A stretch of 64,000 nucleotides of DNA. Source: Bog-756 sp963734395. Lineage in GTDB: Bacteria > Actinomycetota > Acidimicrobiia > Acidimicrobiales > RAAP-2. Each line of letters opens with the position of its first letter. Within the stretch, counting starts at the first letter, position 1. The position numbers and the translations under genes were made by a program. Shown here in pieces: positions 52,559 to 60,098 of this stretch. A model generated the notes under the pieces. It did no database searches, was not told where the DNA came from, and worked only from the letters and a program-made list of their open reading frames with translations. The stretch covers positions 496,001 to 560,000 of the forward strand of contig CAVTGY010000002.1 of the NCBI GenBank assembly GCA_963734395.1, read 5' to 3'.

Positions 52559-53311
52559 ATGGAAACGCGTCCGCGCCTGGTCCCGCTGGCGGGATCCTTC
52601 AATTTCCGCGATCTGGGTGGGTATCCGACCGCCGATGGTCGTGTGACCCGTTGGGGGCGTTTGTTCCGCAGCGACACCCTCCACGAGGTCACCGAGGAAG
52701 ACGTGGCCCTCCTCCGAGCCCTGGGACTGGCCACCATTGTGGACCTGCGAACCTCCCGGGAGCTCGAGCGTACCGGCCGGGGGCCACTGGGCCCTGAGCC
52801 GATCGCCTATCACCATCTGTCGGTGATCCGGGACGAGGCGGGCGAGGCGATGGCCGCTCCCGCTCCGGCCGGGGAAGATCTCTCCGAGCGATACCTCTGG
52901 TATCTGGACGTCGGTCGGGAACCGCTCACCCAGGCGCTGGCGTTGGTCACCCAGTCGGCCAACCTCCCCTTGGTGTTCCACTGTGCGGCGGGGAAGGACC
53001 GCACCGGGGTACTGGCGGCCCTGGTTCTCGACATCCTCGGTGTCAGCGCCGAGCTGATTGTGGCCGACTACCTGATCACTGCGTCCCGGATGGAGTCGAT
53101 CCTGGACCGGTACCGGTCCGATCCGGCGTTTGCCGATCGCATGGCGCAGGTTCCGCCCTCTCGCTTCGGTGTCGAGGCCCCCACCATGGTTCGGTTCCTG
53201 GCCGAGCTGGACAACCGGTTCGGGGGGGCCAGGGGTTGGGCGGTGTCCTCCGGCGTGGCCCCCGCCGACCTCGATTGCATGGAGGACCTGCTCCTCGAGA
53301 GGGCCGGCTGA
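52559..53311 (+). CDS. Tyrosine/serine protein phosphatase (Y_phosphatase3-like)
   Basis: A 250-residue phosphatase. The N-terminal AGSFNFRDLGGYPTADGRVT and LFRSDTLHEVTEEDVALLRA are typical of this bacterial family, and the active site is VFHCAAGKDRTGV (HCxxGxxRT with Cys nucleophile and Arg). GGAGG at 52553-52557 directly precedes ATG 52559. Related proteins act on phosphotyrosine or phosphoinositides; the target is unknown. Confidence 0.92.
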   Translation: METRPRLVPLAGSFNFRDLGGYPTADGRVTRWGRLFRSDTLHEVTEEDVALLRALGLATIVDLRTSRELERTGRGPLGPEPIAYHHLSVIRDEAGEAMAAPAPAGEDLSERYLWYLDVGREPLTQALALVTQSANLPLVFHCAAGKDRTGVLAALVLDILGVSAELIVADYLITASRMESILDRYRSDPAFADRMAQVPPSRFGVEAPTMVRFLAELDNRFGGARGWAVSSGVAPADLDCMEDLLLERAG

Positions 53312-53394
53312 TCGGGTCGCGGCCTGGTCGCCGTGCCCCTCCACCCTGCGGGTTCGCCCACCCCGGGGAGGTGGGTTGGTCCTACACTGGGTGC

Positions 53395-54000
53395 GTGTTC
53401 GCTTCGCTGTGGGAACCGCTGCTCGCCGGACTGCTGCTGGTCACCTTGGTCCTCGCAGCCGGGTGCGTTTTCACCGCGGTGCTGGTCTGGCGCTACTGCC
53501 GCCGCAAGTGGCGCGCCTTCCACTCCCACGGCCTGGTGGTCGGCGCGGTGGCGCTCTGGGAGGCGACCTCCTCGGGTCGGTTCACCCGGGCATCGTCGTC
53601 GGACGACCCGAGTCAGTGGACGGCCAGAAGGCTGCGGCGCGAACTGTGGCGGTCGGTCGATCGGGCGGACGCCGCGGTGCGGGTCGCTTCTCAGGCCAGT
53701 GCGCCCACCGCTTCGCTTCCCGAGCTTTGCGCCCGGCTCCGCCAGGTGTCGGTCGGGCTTGACCGGGTCCTCCGGGTCGAACAGGCCGGACCGGTTCCCG
53801 AGGAGGTGGCCTCCCAGGCACTCGAGGTGATGCGGGCCGCTTCGGACGTACAGCAGGCGGCGGTGGCGTCAGCCAGTGATGCCAACGGACAGCGGGTGAG
53901 CACCCTGGTCAGGGACGCCCACCACGAGATCCAATGCCTCGACGCCGGCCTGGCCTCGGCCGCGGCGGTCATGCCCCACCCTGATCGCCGCGCACGCTGA
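53395..54000 (+). CDS. Membrane-anchored hypothetical protein
   Basis: A 201-residue protein: one N-terminal helix (LLAGLLLVTLVLAAGCVFTA) followed by a basic cluster (WRYCRRKWRAFHSHG) and an Ala-rich, probably helical soluble domain (RLRRELWRSVDRADAAVRVA, ALEVMRAASDVQQAAVASAS). No family recognised. The GTG start at 53395 follows the phosphatase stop by 83 bases, so they may share a transcript. Confidence 0.65.
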   Translation: MFASLWEPLLAGLLLVTLVLAAGCVFTAVLVWRYCRRKWRAFHSHGLVVGAVALWEATSSGRFTRASSSDDPSQWTARRLRRELWRSVDRADAAVRVASQASAPTASLPELCARLRQVSVGLDRVLRVEQAGPVPEEVASQALEVMRAASDVQQAAVASASDANGQRVSTLVRDAHHEIQCLDAGLASAAAVMPHPDRRAR

Positions 54001-54022
54001 CTGTGCCGAGCACGCTGACCCG

Positions 54023-54071
54023 CTGAGTACTCCTAGTTCCTGAGTGCTCCCAGCTCCTGAGTACTCCTAGG
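54023..54071. repeat. Three 17-base tandem repeats between converging genes
   Basis: Units ctgagtactcctagttc (54023), ctgagtgctcccagctc (54040) and ctgagtactcctagg (54057). The array fills the gap between the + gene ending at 54000 and the - gene ending at 54067 and overlaps the latter's stop. Confidence 0.8.
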
Positions 54072-54840
54072 TGGCTTGGGCCATGGCGATGACTCCGAAG
54101 GCGGCGCCGGCGGGATCGAGGAGCACCGAGAACCGGCCGGCGGGTATGTCCATGGGCGGGGCCATGACCGTGGCACCGAGCCGGGTGGCGGCGGCAACCG
54201 TTGCGTCGCAGTCGGCGGTGCCGAAGTAGGCCAGCCAGAAGGGAGGCACCTCGGCCGGCACCTGCTCGGGCATGTTCAGCATGCCCCCGACGGTCTTCCC
54301 GCCGAGCTTCCACTCGGTGTACACCATGTCGCCCATCTCCGCGGTCTCCGGATCCCACCCGAAGACGTCGGTGTAGAAGGCGGCCGCCGCAGCGGTGTCC
54401 CGTGTGTTGAGCTCGTTCCAGACCAGACTTCCGGCTTCGTTGACCACGCCGGCGCCCTTGTGCTCCTTGGGTTGCCAGATGGCGCACGCCGCACCGGTGG
54501 GATCGGCGAACACCGCCATCCGTCCGACGTCGAGGACGTCCATGGGCTCGACGAAGACCGTGCCGCCGGCCTTTTTCACCTTGGCGATGGTCTTGTCGGC
54601 GTCATCCACCGACACGTAGGTGGTCCAGGCAGGGGGCTGGCCTTCCATCATGATCGGACCGGCACCGGCCACCGGCAGATCCTTCATGGTGAGCATGTGG
54701 TAATGACCGGCGTCAGCCCCCTGGTCTTCGGCCTCCCACCCGAACAGCGACGTGTAGAAGGCCACGGACGCGGCGAGGTCGGGGCTGGCGAGATCGACCC
54801 ACGACGGGGTTCCGGGGTCGTAAATGTCGACGGTAGGCAT
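54067..54840 (-). CDS. Two-domain VOC family protein
   Basis: A 257-residue protein with two VOC domains in tandem. Domain 1 is SWVDLASPDLAASVAFYTSL to AVFADPTGAACAIWQP; domain 2 is LVWNELNTRDTAAAAAFYTD to VLLDPAGAAFGVIAMA. The ends lack the Glu metal ligand, as in many antibiotic-biosynthesis or hydroxylase-like VOC members. GGAGAG precedes ATG 54840. Confidence 0.9.
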   Translation of the reverse strand: MPTVDIYDPGTPSWVDLASPDLAASVAFYTSLFGWEAEDQGADAGHYHMLTMKDLPVAGAGPIMMEGQPPAWTTYVSVDDADKTIAKVKKAGGTVFVEPMDVLDVGRMAVFADPTGAACAIWQPKEHKGAGVVNEAGSLVWNELNTRDTAAAAAFYTDVFGWDPETAEMGDMVYTEWKLGGKTVGGMLNMPEQVPAEVPPFWLAYFGTADCDATVAAATRLGATVMAPPMDIPAGRFSVLLDPAGAAFGVIAMAQAT

Positions 54841-54985
54841 GGTGCTCTCCTTCTCCCGGTTTCTGCCGGGCTCCACTTGGCTGGTCTGTTCCGGACGTCT
54901 TCCTCACCGGTGCACCACCCGGCGCGCTCCTGCCCGGTCCTCACAGCCTGGCACGGCCGAGCGAACGGTGCTCGGTCGGCAAGGT

Positions 54986-56254
54986 TCAGTTGCCGAAGTT
55001 CCAGCTGTCGCCGGCCTCGTAGCGGTGAAGGATGTTCTTGGCCATCAGGATCTTGTGTACCTCATCGGGTCCGTCGGCCAGTCGCAGAACCCTGGCGGTG
55101 AGGTACATCCCCGCAAGCGGCAGGTCGTTGCTCACCCCTGCCCCGCCCCACACCTGGATGGCCCGGTCGACCACCCGGTGGTAGGCGGCGGGCACGAACA
55201 CCTTGATCGCCGAGATGGCGGTGCGCACGTCGGGGTCGCCGTTGGCCACCTTTTCGGCGGCGTTGATGGTCATCAGGCGGGCCGACTGCACGTCCATGTA
55301 GCTCTCGGCGATGAAGCCCTGGATGAATTGCTTGTCCTTGAGCAGGCCACCGTGAACCTGGCGGACCAGCGTGCGTTCGACCATGAGGTCGAAGGCTCGC
55401 CACATCTGGCCGACCGAGTTCATGCAGTGGTACACCCGCCCCGCCCCGAGACGGTCCTGGGCGGCCTGGTGGCCTTGGCCGACCAGGCCGAGCGTATTCT
55501 CCACCGGCACCCGCACGTTCTCGTACCTGATCTCGCAGTGGTCAGAGGTCGAGTGACCGAATATGCCGATGCCCCGGATGATGTTCACCCCCTGGGTGTC
55601 GGTGGGCACGATGATCTGGGTCATGCGCCCGGGAGCCCCCATCTCGCCGGTCGGGTCGTTGGCGCGGCACATCACGATGAAGAAGTCTGCGTCGATGCCG
55701 TTGGAGGTGAACCACTTGTGCCCGTTTATCACCCACTGGTCGCCGTCGCGGACTGCTTCGGTCTGGATGGAGCGTGGATCCGAACCGGCATTGTCCGGCT
55801 CGGTCATCGAGAACCCGGACTGCATGGTCCCGTCGATGAGCGGCAGCAGCCATTTGCGCTTCTGCTCCTCGGTGCCGTACTTGACCAGGATGGTGGCGTT
55901 CCCCGAATTGGGGGCGGCGATCCCGAACAGCGACGATGCGCCGATCGCGTAGGCGAGGATCTCGTACATGTAGGCCAGGGCCAGAAAGTCGAGACCCATC
56001 CCGCCATACTCCTCAGGCAGATGAGGGGCCCACAGCCCGGCCTTCTTGACCTTTTTCTTGACCTCCTCGCGCATCTCTGCGCTCTCCCGTCGACCCTTCT
56101 CGCGCTGATCATCGGCGAGTCCCGGATCGCGCCGTGACCGCCACAGCACCTCCTCGTAGGGCAGTATCTCGTCGTTGATGAAGTCGGCGGTTCGGCGACG
56201 GATGTCGTTGATGGCGGGGTCCAGTCCGGGTATCGGTGTCACCTTGATCCCCAC
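54986..56254 (-). CDS. Acyl-CoA dehydrogenase
   Basis: A 422-residue flavoprotein. It has APHLPEEYGGMGLDFLALAY, the FAD-binding stretch QSGFSMTEPDNAGSDPRSIQ, INGHKWFTSNGIDADFFIVM, and the C-terminal helix pair IQVWGGAGVSNDLPLAGMYL with LRLADGPDEVHKILMAKNIL. It would dehydrogenate acyl-CoA at alpha-beta positions. GTG 56254 is chosen because GAGGAGG lies five bases before it; an ATG at 56317 is possible. Single gene, divergent from the SRPBCC gene at 56363. Confidence 0.93.
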   Translation of the reverse strand: MGIKVTPIPGLDPAINDIRRRTADFINDEILPYEEVLWRSRRDPGLADDQREKGRRESAEMREEVKKKVKKAGLWAPHLPEEYGGMGLDFLALAYMYEILAYAIGASSLFGIAAPNSGNATILVKYGTEEQKRKWLLPLIDGTMQSGFSMTEPDNAGSDPRSIQTEAVRDGDQWVINGHKWFTSNGIDADFFIVMCRANDPTGEMGAPGRMTQIIVPTDTQGVNIIRGIGIFGHSTSDHCEIRYENVRVPVENTLGLVGQGHQAAQDRLGAGRVYHCMNSVGQMWRAFDLMVERTLVRQVHGGLLKDKQFIQGFIAESYMDVQSARLMTINAAEKVANGDPDVRTAISAIKVFVPAAYHRVVDRAIQVWGGAGVSNDLPLAGMYLTARVLRLADGPDEVHKILMAKNILHRYEAGDSWNFGN

Positions 56255-56362
56255 GGTGGCCTCCTCTTTCGAGCTGTCGGGCTCGGCGGTTGCCGGCGAC
56301 ATCTCATCATGGCCCACGGTGGGGATGCCCGCACCCCGCTCGACGCCTTAGAGTCTGCTGGC

Positions 56363-56821
56363 ATGCGCGCTGCGGTCACCCTACATATCGATGCGCCGCC
56401 GGACAGGGTCTGGGGACTGGTCAGCGACATCACCAAGATGGGGGAGTACAGCCCCGAGGTGATCGAGGCCGAGTGGATCGACGGCGCCACTGGACCGGCG
56501 ATCGGCGCGCGGTACCGGGGCCACGTAAAGCGCAATGAGAGCTGGCCTGTTTACTGGACCACATGCAAGGTTACCGAGTGCGTGCCCGGCGAGGTCTTCG
56601 AGTTCGCGGTCATCATGGGCGACCGGGCGGTGAACACCTGGCGCTACGAGTTTCGCGCCAAGGACGATGGAGGCACCGAGGTTACCGAGTCATTCGACCT
56701 CGGTGACAACCTCTTCACCAAAATCTGGCGCCCGCTCGGCGGCTTCCTCCGGGAGCGCCGCAACCGGCGTGACATGCTCAGTACCCTCCAGCGAGTCAAG
56801 GCAGTCGCCGAGGGTTCGTAA
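56363..56821 (+). CDS. SRPBCC (polyketide cyclase-like) family protein
   Basis: A 152-residue helix-grip protein: AAVTLHIDAPPDRVWGLVSD, TKMGEYSPEVIEAEWIDGAT, NTWRYEFRAKDDGGTEVTES and a C-terminal helix ending STLQRVKAVAE. Typical of the polyketide_cyc2 subgroup. ATG 56363 begins the homology. Confidence 0.9.
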   Translation: MRAAVTLHIDAPPDRVWGLVSDITKMGEYSPEVIEAEWIDGATGPAIGARYRGHVKRNESWPVYWTTCKVTECVPGEVFEFAVIMGDRAVNTWRYEFRAKDDGGTEVTESFDLGDNLFTKIWRPLGGFLRERRNRRDMLSTLQRVKAVAEGS

Positions 56822-56870
56822 TCAGTCGCCGGTGAAACACCACGGCACTGGTACGTGACCACCGACGGGG

Positions 56871-56876
56871 TAAAAT
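56871..56876 (+). promoter_or_regulatory. -10 element for a probable leaderless gene
   Basis: TAAAAT at 56871-56876 lies eight bases before GTG 56885, so transcription would begin at or next to the start codon. No clear -35 is seen. Confidence 0.4.
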
Positions 56877-56884
56877 GGTGCGGC

Positions 56885-57169
56885 GTGGAAACGGAGCACC
56901 CGGCCGTAGCCAATCCCAGCTCACCCAAAGCGAAGTTGACTGGCAGGCAGAAATGGGCGATCGCCGGCCTCATCGTCCTCCAGGTTCCTTCGGGCGCAGT
57001 CTTCTTTCCCTTGGCCGCTGTCGTTTCACTGACTGGTATCGGCGTACCGCTGAGCGTGATCTTCTTGGGGATCGGAACGATGCCGTACTCCTCGGCCATG
57101 AAACACAAGGTCGCCTGGCAATCTGGCGGAGCATCGGAAATTGAGGTCGCCGACAACCGAGAGTCGTAG
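56885..57169 (+). CDS. Small membrane protein
   Basis: A 94-residue protein with two hydrophobic segments, WAIAGLIVLQVPSGAVFFPL and VVSLTGIGVPLSVIFLGIGT, and the ending MPYSSAMKHKVAW. No family recognised. GTG 56885 is chosen because a TAAAAT element abuts it; a GTG at 56855 would extend it by ten residues. Confidence 0.55.
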   Translation: METEHPAVANPSSPKAKLTGRQKWAIAGLIVLQVPSGAVFFPLAAVVSLTGIGVPLSVIFLGIGTMPYSSAMKHKVAWQSGGASEIEVADNRES

Positions 57170-57247
57170 GCGACGACGGACCCCGGTCCGGATTGCCCGG
57201 CTGCTACTCCACTTGACCCTGGTCGAGAGTGTGCCAAGACTTGGATT

Positions 57248-57604
57248 GTGTCCAGCGCCGAGATCGACAGGTATCTGGCAGAGGTCGAGGAACCCAAGCG
57301 CTCGACACTCAAGCGTTTGCGGCAGACCATCCTTGAAGTGATCCCCGATGCGGAAGAGGGGATCTCCTACGGAGTCCCTGCCTTCCGGTTGAACGGCAGA
57401 GTCGTCGCCGGATTCGCGGCGTTCAACACTCATCTCAGCTACTTGCCCCACAGCGGCTCGGTCTTTCCGGCACTGAAGGCGGACCTGGCTTCGTACAAGA
57501 CCACTACCGGCTCGCTCCACTTCCCAATCGACTCGCCGCTTCCGAAGCCTCTGGTGGAACACCTTGTCGGGGTGAGAATTGCCCAGGCATTTCCGGACGA
57601 CTAG
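57248..57604 (+). CDS. DUF1801 (YdhG-like) family protein
   Basis: A 118-residue protein. AEIDRYLAEVEEPKRSTLKR, then LRQTILEVIPDAEEGISYGV, PAFRLNGRVVAGFAAFNTHL and the ending PKPLVEHLVGVRIAQ match DUF1801, a small alpha/beta domain of unknown function common in bacteria. GTG start. Confidence 0.9.
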   Translation: MSSAEIDRYLAEVEEPKRSTLKRLRQTILEVIPDAEEGISYGVPAFRLNGRVVAGFAAFNTHLSYLPHSGSVFPALKADLASYKTTTGSLHFPIDSPLPKPLVEHLVGVRIAQAFPDD

Positions 57605-57638
57605 GACCTCCCGGTCGACGAGGCCGACGGTGGGTGAT

Positions 57639-58451
57639 TCACATTGGCAACCGATGTCCAGGGGCGGTGGGGTCTTCTCGACGCAGGTGCACCAGTGAAT
57701 GTCTGCGGTTGGCGAATCGCCGGATTCCGGCCGCATCCTTGGTGAGTGGCCCAGACGTTGCCTGGGCGGTCTGTGGCCGGCGCTGCATGAGCCTGTGGTC
57801 ACCGGGGCACTTCATCTGGAGAAGGCGAAAGTCGTGTTTGCGATAGAAGGCCACGTTGCGTCTCTCGCAGTGCAGAACGACCTCTGCGCCTTCCTCGTCG
57901 GCCTGCCGGAGGAATGTGTCGAGCAACCGACCTCCGTTCCCGCTGCGGGCCGGTACGGCAGCGAGGAAGTCGATGCGCCACCTTTGGCTACGCGGTTCGG
58001 GAAGCCCGGCGCTCAGCGCCACCTCGCTTCGGAATGAGCGCACTGCTCGCCATCCGATCACGCACAGGCGGGCTCCGATCAGGCCCAGGACGATGTCGGT
58101 GACCCATCTGGTGGTGACCCCTGCCGCAACGAGTAAGACGCCGAGAGGGAGGAAGAGGACCGTATTGCACACCAGGACCAGGGTGATGCCGACAACGGTC
58201 GCCACCAGGATCCCGAACAGTTCTCGGTAGTACCAGCGCCGTCCTACTCCCCGAGTGGTGCGGGACCAGAGCAGGACGGCGTTGTTCTCCGCGCTTGCGA
58301 CCATCTGACCGTTGGCCCACCGGTAGGCGAGCTCGATCGCCATTCCCGTGAACAACTGCGCAGCGCCAAGCAGCGGCAGGGGCTCGAAGGGCGCAAACCC
58401 CATGACGAGCGTGCCGAGCAGCCGTGGGAGCCGGACCGGCGAAACCCGCAT
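57639..58451 (-). CDS. Membrane protein with a C-terminal GNAT-like acetyltransferase domain
   Basis: A 270-residue protein. N-terminal helices include LLGAAQLFTGMAIELAYRWA, LFGILVATVVGITLVLVCNT and VLFLPLGVLLVAAGVTTRWV. The C-terminal part (WRIDFLAAVPARSGNGGRLL, then FLRQADEEGAEVVLHCERRN and VAFYRKHDFRLLQ) looks like GNAT motifs A and B, with the acetyl-CoA loop RSGNGG in place of the usual Q/RxxGxG/A. The final 40 residues are basic and low-complexity. The combination of membrane helices and GNAT is unusual. Confidence 0.65.
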   Translation of the reverse strand: MRVSPVRLPRLLGTLVMGFAPFEPLPLLGAAQLFTGMAIELAYRWANGQMVASAENNAVLLWSRTTRGVGRRWYYRELFGILVATVVGITLVLVCNTVLFLPLGVLLVAAGVTTRWVTDIVLGLIGARLCVIGWRAVRSFRSEVALSAGLPEPRSQRWRIDFLAAVPARSGNGGRLLDTFLRQADEEGAEVVLHCERRNVAFYRKHDFRLLQMKCPGDHRLMQRRPQTAQATSGPLTKDAAGIRRFANRRHSLVHLRREDPTAPGHRLPM

Positions 58452-58581
58452 CTCATCTGATTCGGCACATTCAGCGACCGGGAAAAGGGCGGATTTCTGT
58501 CATTGACGGTGACATTTGGCTCGCGACCAGGTCGGTCACGGTCGATAACCGACCCGCTGGCGATGACCGATCCTTGGTGGA

Positions 58582-59325
58582 TCAGCGGCCGAACACCGAT
58601 CCGAAGAACTGCTCGGTGGCCTTCCAGTGGCGTTCGGCGGCATCTGGGTCGTAGCTCGGGTTGTCGGGCACGGCGAAGCCGTGGTGCGCCTGGTAGGTCT
58701 CGATGGTGTGGACGACCCCGGCCTCGGTGAGCGACTTGGCCAGCAGATCCTTCTGCTCGTCGGTAAAGGACTGATCCTCGATCGCCCCCGCCACATACAC
58801 GGCCGCCTTGATGCCGCTCGCCTTCCGGTAAGGGCTGTCAGGATCGTCGCGGTTGGCCAGGCCCCCACCGTGGAAAGAGGCCGCCGCAGCGATGCGTTCG
58901 CCCAGGTTCGCGGCGCTGATGAGCGAGAGTCGACCACCCATGCAATAGCCAGTGGTGCCGACGCCACCTGACTCCTTCTCGGGCAGGGAATCGAGGTAGT
59001 CAACGAAGGCTCTGGCGTCGAGCACCACCTGGTCCGCGGTGTAGCCCCGCATCATGCCCATGATCTTGTCCGCGGTCTCCTTGTTGGAGAACGCGGTGCG
59101 CATGTCGACGGGCTCGTAGGGGCCGTTGCGGTAATAGAAGTCGGGCACGAGGACCACATAGCCCAGATCCGACAGCCGCTCGCCCAACGCACGCATGACG
59201 TCGCGCATGCCCCCGGCGTCGGGGAACATGATCACCCCGGGCCAGGGACCTTCTCCGCTGGGAATGCTGAGGGCGGCCGGGCAGGTCCCATCTGCGGTCT
59301 CGATTTCCACAGAGCGTTGCGTCAC
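58582..59325 (-). CDS. Dienelactone hydrolase family protein
   Basis: A 247-residue alpha/beta hydrolase. The nucleophile is the Cys in TTGYCMGGRLS; the His is in QAHHGFAVPDN, and the Asp probably in AGAIEDQSFTDEQ. PGVIMFPDAGGMRDVMRALG and YVVLVPDFYYRNGPYEP are typical of DLH proteins, which open lactones in aromatic degradation or act as general carboxylesterases. ATG 59325. Single gene. Confidence 0.9.
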   Translation of the reverse strand: MTQRSVEIETADGTCPAALSIPSGEGPWPGVIMFPDAGGMRDVMRALGERLSDLGYVVLVPDFYYRNGPYEPVDMRTAFSNKETADKIMGMMRGYTADQVVLDARAFVDYLDSLPEKESGGVGTTGYCMGGRLSLISAANLGERIAAAASFHGGGLANRDDPDSPYRKASGIKAAVYVAGAIEDQSFTDEQKDLLAKSLTEAGVVHTIETYQAHHGFAVPDNPSYDPDAAERHWKATEQFFGSVFGR

Positions 59326-59509
59326 AGTGACTCCCTTCTTCGTACCTGTTCCCGGACCCTACAGGCACCGGAACCCTCAGGATCGGAGCGTGGACCGGCA
59401 GTCGGAGCGGTGATTCACGACCGGAGTCGGGTGGCCCGCCGTCGTTGAGGTTGACGGGGGTAAATCACAATGATGTAGTTAATGGATGACTGAGCGGGGC
59501 GGAACGCCC

Positions 59510-60063
59510 ATGAACACCAACTCCTTGGACAAGGTGCTGGTCCGGAACATCCTGGAGCACGCCGTCGACTACCCCTGGAAGATGCAGGAAATCGGTCTGC
59601 TCGGCCTGCGCCTGGACCAACATCGGGAGTACCGCCTGCACGTCTGGCGCCAGGTCACTGCCTGGGGCCACCCGTGATTCACGGTCACCCCTACGACTTC
59701 GTCTCCAGGATCGTCGCCGGTGAATTGACCAATATCCGCTACGTGGAGGATCCTTCTGGCGTCAAGTACCAGCGAGATCGGTACTCGCCTTCCAATGAGG
59801 ATCTCCGAACAGTGGACACCGTTCAACTGGTCGGCACTGCCGAGGTCTACCGAGCGGGCGACGAGTACGCCCAACGGTCCCATGAACTGCACGACAGCCG
59901 CCAGCTCCCGGGAACGGTGACGATCATTCGTATGGCGCTGCAGCACACCGACGAGCTCACCGTGTGCCGGCCCGAGGATGCACCGTGGTTCTCCGGTCTG
60001 TCACGACCAGCAACAGTCGAAGAGATCCAGGACATCACTGCAATAGCACTGAGCCGGTTCTAG
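59510..60063 (+). CDS. Cupin-like hypothetical protein, one frameshift
   Basis: About 185 residues across two frames. The first part reads MNTNSLDKVLVRNILEHAVD to LRLDQHREYRLHVWRQVT and stops at 59677; the second continues VIHGHPYDFVSRIVAGELTN, YAQRSHELHDSRQLPGTVTI. One more G in the GGGG run at 59664-59667 joins them as TAWGPPVIHGHP. The HGHPYDF and HELHDS segments look like cupin metal-binding strands. Function unknown. ATG 59486 is an alternative start. Confidence 0.65.
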
Positions 60064-60098
60064 CCGCATTCGGCAGGATCCGTGGGTGCGGGTTCGGA

